Origin: an uncultured Granulosicoccaceae bacterium
GTDB taxonomy: Bacteria; Pseudomonadota; Gammaproteobacteria; CALCKW01
Length of the DNA stretch: 17,957 nt
Direction of reading: 5' to 3'
NCBI GenBank assembly: GCA_937941555.1
Contig: CALDHJ010000163.1
Coordinates: forward strand, 1 to 17,957
In this document: piece after piece, positions 14,352 through 17,957 of the stretch
How positions within the stretch are numbered: the stretch's first letter is position 1
Layout: every line of letters starts with the position of its first letter
Position numbers and translations under genes: made by a program
The notes under the pieces: model-generated
What the model saw: the letters and a program-made list of their open reading frames with translations, nothing else
Databases searched by the model: none
What the model was told of the DNA's origin: nothing

Positions 14352-17300
14352 TCAGTTTGCGGGCAATACGCGAATTTCGACGCGTCGATTGCGCGCGCGG
14401 TTCTCGCGTGAGTCGTTGGGTACAAGTGGACTGAACTCGGCGAACCCAGTTGAGCGCAAGCGGCTTGCGGGAATCTGAACCCGCTGTTGCAGATAGCGTG
14501 TAGCCGAATTCGCACGAGCCAAGGACAACTCCCAGTTGGACGGGTAGAAGTCCCGAAGTGCGTCATTGATCGGGATGTTGTCAGTATGGCCTTCAACACT
14601 GATCGCATTGTCCAGTTCGAGCAGGGTTTCGCCTACGCGACTCATCAGTCGACGTCCACTGTCGCTCAGTTGAGCGCGACCCGAATTGAAAAGTGCGCCA
14701 TTGGATAGTTGAATCACCACGCTGCCATCGTCGTCGGTACGCAGCGACGCAGGCTCAACATCTGCGAGTGCGTCACTGAGTTGTTGCGCGAGTGCTGCAC
14801 TGCGTTTTGAGCCCTGGCCGAGTTCTGCTGCCAGAGCCGAATTCTCTTCGACGGTGGCTGCCAGTTGTTCGCGCAGGTTGGCTTGCTTCTGCCGGGCGGA
14901 TTGCAGGTCGGTCTCGAGCTGAGCCAGGTCGGTATTGAGTGTCTCGATGCTGGCCGTCTGCTCGGCAATAGTGCTGTCGCGTGCGGAGAGACTTTGTTTG
15001 ATCTCGTCTCGCTCTGTGCCCAACTCGGCAATTCTGGCGAGCAACTCGCTGCCATTGCCCTCGAGATCTTGCGCTTTGGACTGGGTTGCAGCCAGGTCTG
15101 CCTGAGTGCCTTGCAATGATTCGCGCGTTGTGTCGAGTTCTGCAGAGACTGCGTCATAACGACCCTGGAGGGTGTTGAGTTCACCACTCAGGGCGTCGCG
15201 CGCCTCACCCAGCATTGTGATTTCAGCCAATTTCGCATCGATATCCGATTGCAACGTGGCAGTCTGCTCGGTCAGTGTGGCAACTTGTTCAAGCGCAGCG
15301 TCTCGCTCACTGACAACCGGCTTCAACGTCTCGATCTCGTTCATGAGATTGGACTTCTCTTCGTCGCGTTCGCCGAGTTGAGCCATGAAGTTGCTGATCT
15401 TTGACTGAAGCCCGTCGGTGACCGATTTGCCTTCCTGTTGGGCCAGCATCGCTGTTGCCAATTGTTCGTCACGCGAGGCCAAGTTGGTGTTCAGTTCGCC
15501 AACTTGTGAGGCCAATGCATCGCGTTCACTGGTCAGAGTTTCTACGCTGCTTCGCAACGCATCCGAGTCTGACGTCAAAGTGGACAATTGTTCCTCGAGT
15601 GCCATGCGGGCGCGTTTGACCGTATCGATTTCGGCCAGTCGAGCATCTCGATCTGCAGTTATCTCGGTGATTTGTGCCTCGAGTCCGGCGAGGTCCGACT
15701 GAAGTGTCGCAAGCGACTCGTTACCGGCGGAAGATGCTTCCAGGCTTTGTGTGAGGTCAGCGTCAAGTTGTGCGACCTGTCCTTTGAGCCCATCGCGTTC
15801 GAGTGTCACGGTGTTGATGTCGCTCTCTAGACTTTCGACCTGGCCTGTCAGCGAACCGACCTGATCGGTGAGGGAGCCCACTTGGTCTGAAAGCGCTGTG
15901 TTCTGCTCGGACAGGGTCGAGTTCGCGGATTCCAATTCACCGACCGTCTCACCAAGTGAACTGATTTCGGCCTTGAGCGAGCTGCTGGTGGATTCGGCGT
16001 TTTCCGCGAGGTTGGCCTGTACATCGTCGAATTCGCGACGCAGCTTCCCGAGTGCGACGGTGGCCTGATCTCGTAGCTGCACGGCGTCATCACGTTCCAC
16101 CGTCAGTTTTTCCACTTCGGCCTGTTTTCCGTCCAGGGCTGTCTGCAGGCGATTCATGCCGTCTGTTGCCTCGGATTGTGTCGACGCCATGAGGGTGTTG
16201 AGTTGCGTCTTCTCGGCCTTGATCGTGTCAAGGTCACTCATGAGCTGGCTAGCCGTGTCATTCAGCGTGTTTCGCTCGGCACTGACCGTTTCAACTTCTT
16301 GCTGGATCCGGCTGATGTCGGCCTGCAAACTGGCACGTTGTTGCAGCAGCCCGTCGCGCTCCTCTGTGAGCGTTTGCACTTCGAGTTCCAGCGTTGGAAT
16401 GGTCTGTTCCGTGGCTGCTTTCCATTTGGACGTTACGTCATCGAGGTCAGTCTGCAATTGCGTGCTCGCGCTGGCGACGTTTTCGCGTTCACTTTCAAGC
16501 TTGCGCGTTAGCAGGTTGATTTGGGATTGGTGTTCGGTTGCCTGATCCGCCGCTTGGGTTTCGAGAGAGGCGAAGGCGGAGGTCAGATCAGCAAAGCGAG
16601 CCTGAAGGTCCAATTTCTCACCTTCGGCAAATGACAGCTTGTCACTCAAGAGTCCGGTGTCAGCAGCCTTCGCACTGACCTCTGATTGCAGTGACGCGAG
16701 GCTCTCGTTGAGTGAAGCGACATCTGCTTGCGATGCTTCCAGCTCAGTTTGTACTGCAGTCAATTCCGAACCGGTAGCCTCCAGTTGGGCTTCGAGTTCT
16801 GCGCGTGTCGATTTGGCTTCCTCGAGTGCAGCGGCTGTGTTGGCGAGCTCAGTCTCGAGACTGGAAAATCGGGCTTCGGCATCCCCAACCATTCCGGATT
16901 GGGATTCAAGTTCGGTTTGAAGGGACGCGAGCTGCTGCTGCAAGTCCGCTTCTTTTGCCGCGAACTGTTGTGTTGCAGATTCAGTCCCGGCTTGCATTTC
17001 GGCCAGTGACTGTTGCGCTGTGCCCACCTGCTCATTTAGCGTTTCGATTGTCGCATCGCGCTCCGTGATCGTGGCCTGAAGCGACAGAACATTTTCTTCG
17101 AGCGGGGCGATGGACTCGTCGATGAGTGATTGTCGCTCCAGACTCAAACGATCGCGCTCGGCAGTAACCGTCGCCAATTCATTCGTAGCGGATTCGAGGT
17201 CAGCATTGGCTGCTGCCAGTGAGCTTTCTGCGGTGTTTTGGGCCGCGAGCGCAGCATTCAGCTTTCCATCGAGCTCGGCTGCTTGAGACTGTGCTGCACC

Positions 17301-17465
17301 GAGTTCTGTGGTGAGTGCGGCCATCGGATCGACAGCCGGTTCGCTGACGGTATCCGCTGTACAGAATCGCACGACGATGGCCATCAACAGCACTGCTGCT
17401 GATGCCATGGCGGCAGGTGTCAGCGCTTGTAATGCGCCGCGTTGATGCGATGGGCCGTGATTCAT
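14352..17465 (-). CDS. Giant coiled-coil protein with OmpA/MotB peptidoglycan-binding domain
   Basis: Envelope protein of 1037 residues with three parts. Residues 1-13 are polar and 14-34 form one hydrophobic segment (an uncleaved anchor or signal; the following RFC is not a lipobox). Residues about 48-895 are rich in Glu, Gln, Ala, Ser, Thr and Leu with heptad spacing and almost no Pro, that is, near-continuous coiled coil. Residues about 904-1037 form an OmpA-C/MotB domain: LFNSGRAQLSDSG, VEGHTDN with Asp962 and SNWELSLARA with Arg984 (the pair that binds diaminopimelate in peptidoglycan), and NRRVEIRV near the end. Inference: anchored in the inner membrane and bound to murein. The start is fixed by GAGGAG eight bases upstream. 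The function is unknown to me; names such as SMC-like or chromosome segregation ATPase would be misleading, as no ATPase domain is present. Confidence 0.9.
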   Translation of the reverse strand: MNHGPSHQRGALQALTPAAMASAAVLLMAIVVRFCTADTVSEPAVDPMAALTTELGAAQSQAAELDGKLNAALAAQNTAESSLAAANADLESATNELATVTAERDRLSLERQSLIDESIAPLEENVLSLQATITERDATIETLNEQVGTAQQSLAEMQAGTESATQQFAAKEADLQQQLASLQTELESQSGMVGDAEARFSSLETELANTAAALEEAKSTRAELEAQLEATGSELTAVQTELEASQADVASLNESLASLQSEVSAKAADTGLLSDKLSFAEGEKLDLQARFADLTSAFASLETQAADQATEHQSQINLLTRKLESERENVASASTQLQTDLDDVTSKWKAATEQTIPTLELEVQTLTEERDGLLQQRASLQADISRIQQEVETVSAERNTLNDTASQLMSDLDTIKAEKTQLNTLMASTQSEATDGMNRLQTALDGKQAEVEKLTVERDDAVQLRDQATVALGKLRREFDDVQANLAENAESTSSSLKAEISSLGETVGELESANSTLSEQNTALSDQVGSLTDQVGSLTGQVESLESDINTVTLERDGLKGQVAQLDADLTQSLEASSAGNESLATLQSDLAGLEAQITEITADRDARLAEIDTVKRARMALEEQLSTLTSDSDALRSSVETLTSERDALASQVGELNTNLASRDEQLATAMLAQQEGKSVTDGLQSKISNFMAQLGERDEEKSNLMNEIETLKPVVSERDAALEQVATLTEQTATLQSDIDAKLAEITMLGEARDALSGELNTLQGRYDAVSAELDTTRESLQGTQADLAATQSKAQDLEGNGSELLARIAELGTERDEIKQSLSARDSTIAEQTASIETLNTDLAQLETDLQSARQKQANLREQLAATVEENSALAAELGQGSKRSAALAQQLSDALADVEPASLRTDDDGSVVIQLSNGALFNSGRAQLSDSGRRLMSRVGETLLELDNAISVEGHTDNIPINDALRDFYPSNWELSLARANSATRYLQQRVQIPASRLRSTGFAEFSPLVPNDSRENRARNRRVEIRVLPAN
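15831..15893 (-). repeat. Three tandem 21-base heptad repeats in the coiled-coil gene
   Basis: Three consecutive seven-residue units, LSDQVGS, LTDQVGS and LTGQVES, are encoded by three adjacent 21-base segments. Elsewhere in the rod the heptads are degenerate, so this block looks like a fairly recent internal duplication. Confidence 0.75.
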
Positions 17466-17473
17466 GTCTTCTT

Positions 17474-17479
17474 CTCCTC
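17474..17479 (-). promoter_or_regulatory. Ribosome binding site of the coiled-coil OmpA gene
   Basis: GAGGAG on the minus strand, eight bases before the ATG at 17465, one of the best Shine-Dalgarno matches in the window. It fixes the start. Confidence 0.75.
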
Positions 17480-17485
17480 ACTGTT

Positions 17486-17522
17486 GTGGCAACAGGCCAC
17501 TTGACTTTGCTTCAGCAGCAAA
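17486..17522 (-). repeat. Two successive small inverted repeats in the 5' region of the coiled-coil gene
   Basis: GTGGC (17486-17490) pairs with GCCAC (17496-17500), and TTTGCT (17506-17511) pairs with AGCAAA (17517-17522), each across five bases. The first sits only six bases upstream of the Shine-Dalgarno on the mRNA. They could be operator half-sites or leader hairpins affecting translation; short stems like these also occur by chance. Confidence 0.35.
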
Positions 17523-17565
17523 ACAGACCAGGTCAGTGCCCATCCACTGTGACTAGATCGATGGG

Positions 17566-17608
17566 AAAAAACTAGCACGCTGAACCAGGCAAGTTGTCTG
17601 GGTCAGCG
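17566..17608 (-). terminator. Probable intrinsic terminator downstream of the Ala-rich repeat gene
   Basis: On the minus strand CGCTGA (17608-17603) pairs with TCAGCG (17583-17578). After one mismatch CCAG pairs with CTGG, leaving a nine-base loop. A run of six T (17571-17566) follows, but six bases after the stem, more distant than ideal. It lies 37 bases after the stop at 17646 and would separate this gene from the coiled-coil gene. Confidence 0.5.
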
Positions 17609-17645
17609 GTTTGGTCCTGAAAGTTTAATTTGACTGCGGGTTCTC

Positions 17646-17957
17646 TCAGGCGAGAGAAACGAACGATTTGTTGTTTCTACGAATCTTTCGTGCGCTGCAA
17701 CTGACCGGTCCAGTGTCTTTGGCAACCGAGCCCGACGCCGCACTCTGATGTCCACCGCTGTCGGTGGTTGCACCTGCGGAGGCTGCGATTGCCCCAGCCG
17801 CGGCGACAGCACCCATAGCGGCAGTACCGACGCCCTGCGCGGCGTCGACAGCGCCACCAGCGGCCCCACTGACGGCGGAACCTGCCGAGTCAATGGCGCC
17901 CTGTGCTGCGTCTGTTGCCGAGCTTGCTGCGCCGGAGACCGCATCTGTTGCGGCGCT
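17646..17957 (-). CDS. Ala/Gly-rich protein with 11-residue repeats (5' partial)
   Basis: The minus-strand frame is open from the window edge to the TGA at 17648-17646, giving 103 residues of the C-terminal end. I do not recognise a named family. The visible part starts with five 11-residue units (ATDAVSGAASS, ATDAAQGAIDS, AGSAVSGAAGG, AVDAAQGVGTA, AMGAVAAAGAI). Units 1 and 3 carry AVSGA and units 2 and 4 carry AAQG, so there is also a 22-residue pattern. The tail of about 45 residues is Ser/Gly-rich and then basic (ARKIRRNNKS). Hendecads of this kind form long amphipathic helices. The frame is preferred over the alternative one from about 17944 because only this one has a regular repeat. The start, any signal peptide and any further domain lie outside the window. 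Confidence 0.68.
   Translation of the reverse strand, partial: SAATDAVSGAASSATDAAQGAIDSAGSAVSGAAGGAVDAAQGVGTAAMGAVAAAGAIAASAGATTDSGGHQSAASGSVAKDTGPVSCSARKIRRNNKSFVSLA

Noticed and set aside
14352..17465. Reading the coiled-coil protein as an SMC/chromosome segregation ATPase
   Set aside because: There is no Walker A, signature or Walker B motif; the N-terminus is a membrane segment and the C-terminus an OmpA/MotB domain.
17603..17944. A 113-codon minus-strand frame at the window edge
   Set aside because: It runs through the terminator hairpin and is Pro/Arg/Gln-rich without periodicity, whereas another minus frame shows regular 11-residue repeats.

Overview
The window is GC-rich bacterial DNA, densely packed with genes on both strands. 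The gene set (ArfA ribosome rescue factor, MltA lipoprotein, HrpB helicase, a PilA/PilE-type pilin) points to a proteobacterium, most likely a gammaproteobacterium. A NavAb-like voltage-gated sodium channel fits a marine or salt-adapted lifestyle. This placement is inferred from gene content; there is no rRNA or other phylogenetic marker here. I see no mobile element, CRISPR array, tRNA or rRNA.

Layout. 1-1239 (+): aminotransferase-like half of a MocR-type regulator whose start lies outside the window. 1270-1758 (-): type IV pilin. 1828-2619 (+): double-hotdog acyl-CoA thioesterase. 2627-2914 (-): a C-terminal methyltransferase remnant with no usable start codon. 2915-3856 (-): EamA/DMT transporter. 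3994-5595 (+): AMP-forming acyl-CoA synthetase. 5615-6397 (-): voltage-gated sodium channel. 6440-6628 (-): arfA, with a strong intrinsic terminator inside its reading frame. 6721-8604 (+): ABC exporter, overlapping by 4 nt mltA at 8601-9707 (+). 9715-10584 (-): CitE-like CoA-ester lyase, divergent from a D-threonine aldolase/D-serine dehydratase-like enzyme at 10707-11834 (+), followed by hrpB at 11876-14344 (+). 14352-17465 (-): a 1037-residue protein with one membrane segment, about 850 residues of coiled coil and an OmpA/MotB domain. 17646-17957 (-): the C-terminal end of an Ala/Gly-rich protein built from 11-residue repeats, cut by the window edge.

How the genes work together. Most are single-gene units on alternating strands, so operon logic is limited. 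Three links stand out. (1) arfA lies directly upstream of the sodium channel on the same strand, so the terminator inside arfA should both create non-stop arfA mRNA and limit transcription into the channel gene. (2) The ABC exporter and the murein transglycosylase MltA are translationally coupled. (3) The CoA-ester lyase and the D-threonine aldolase-like enzyme share a 122-bp divergent promoter region and both belong to C-C lyase families that often handle glyoxylate.

No stretch longer than 300 bases lacks a gene or gene remnant. The longer intergenic gaps (3857-3993, 10585-10706, 17466-17645) hold candidate regulatory structures, listed below.
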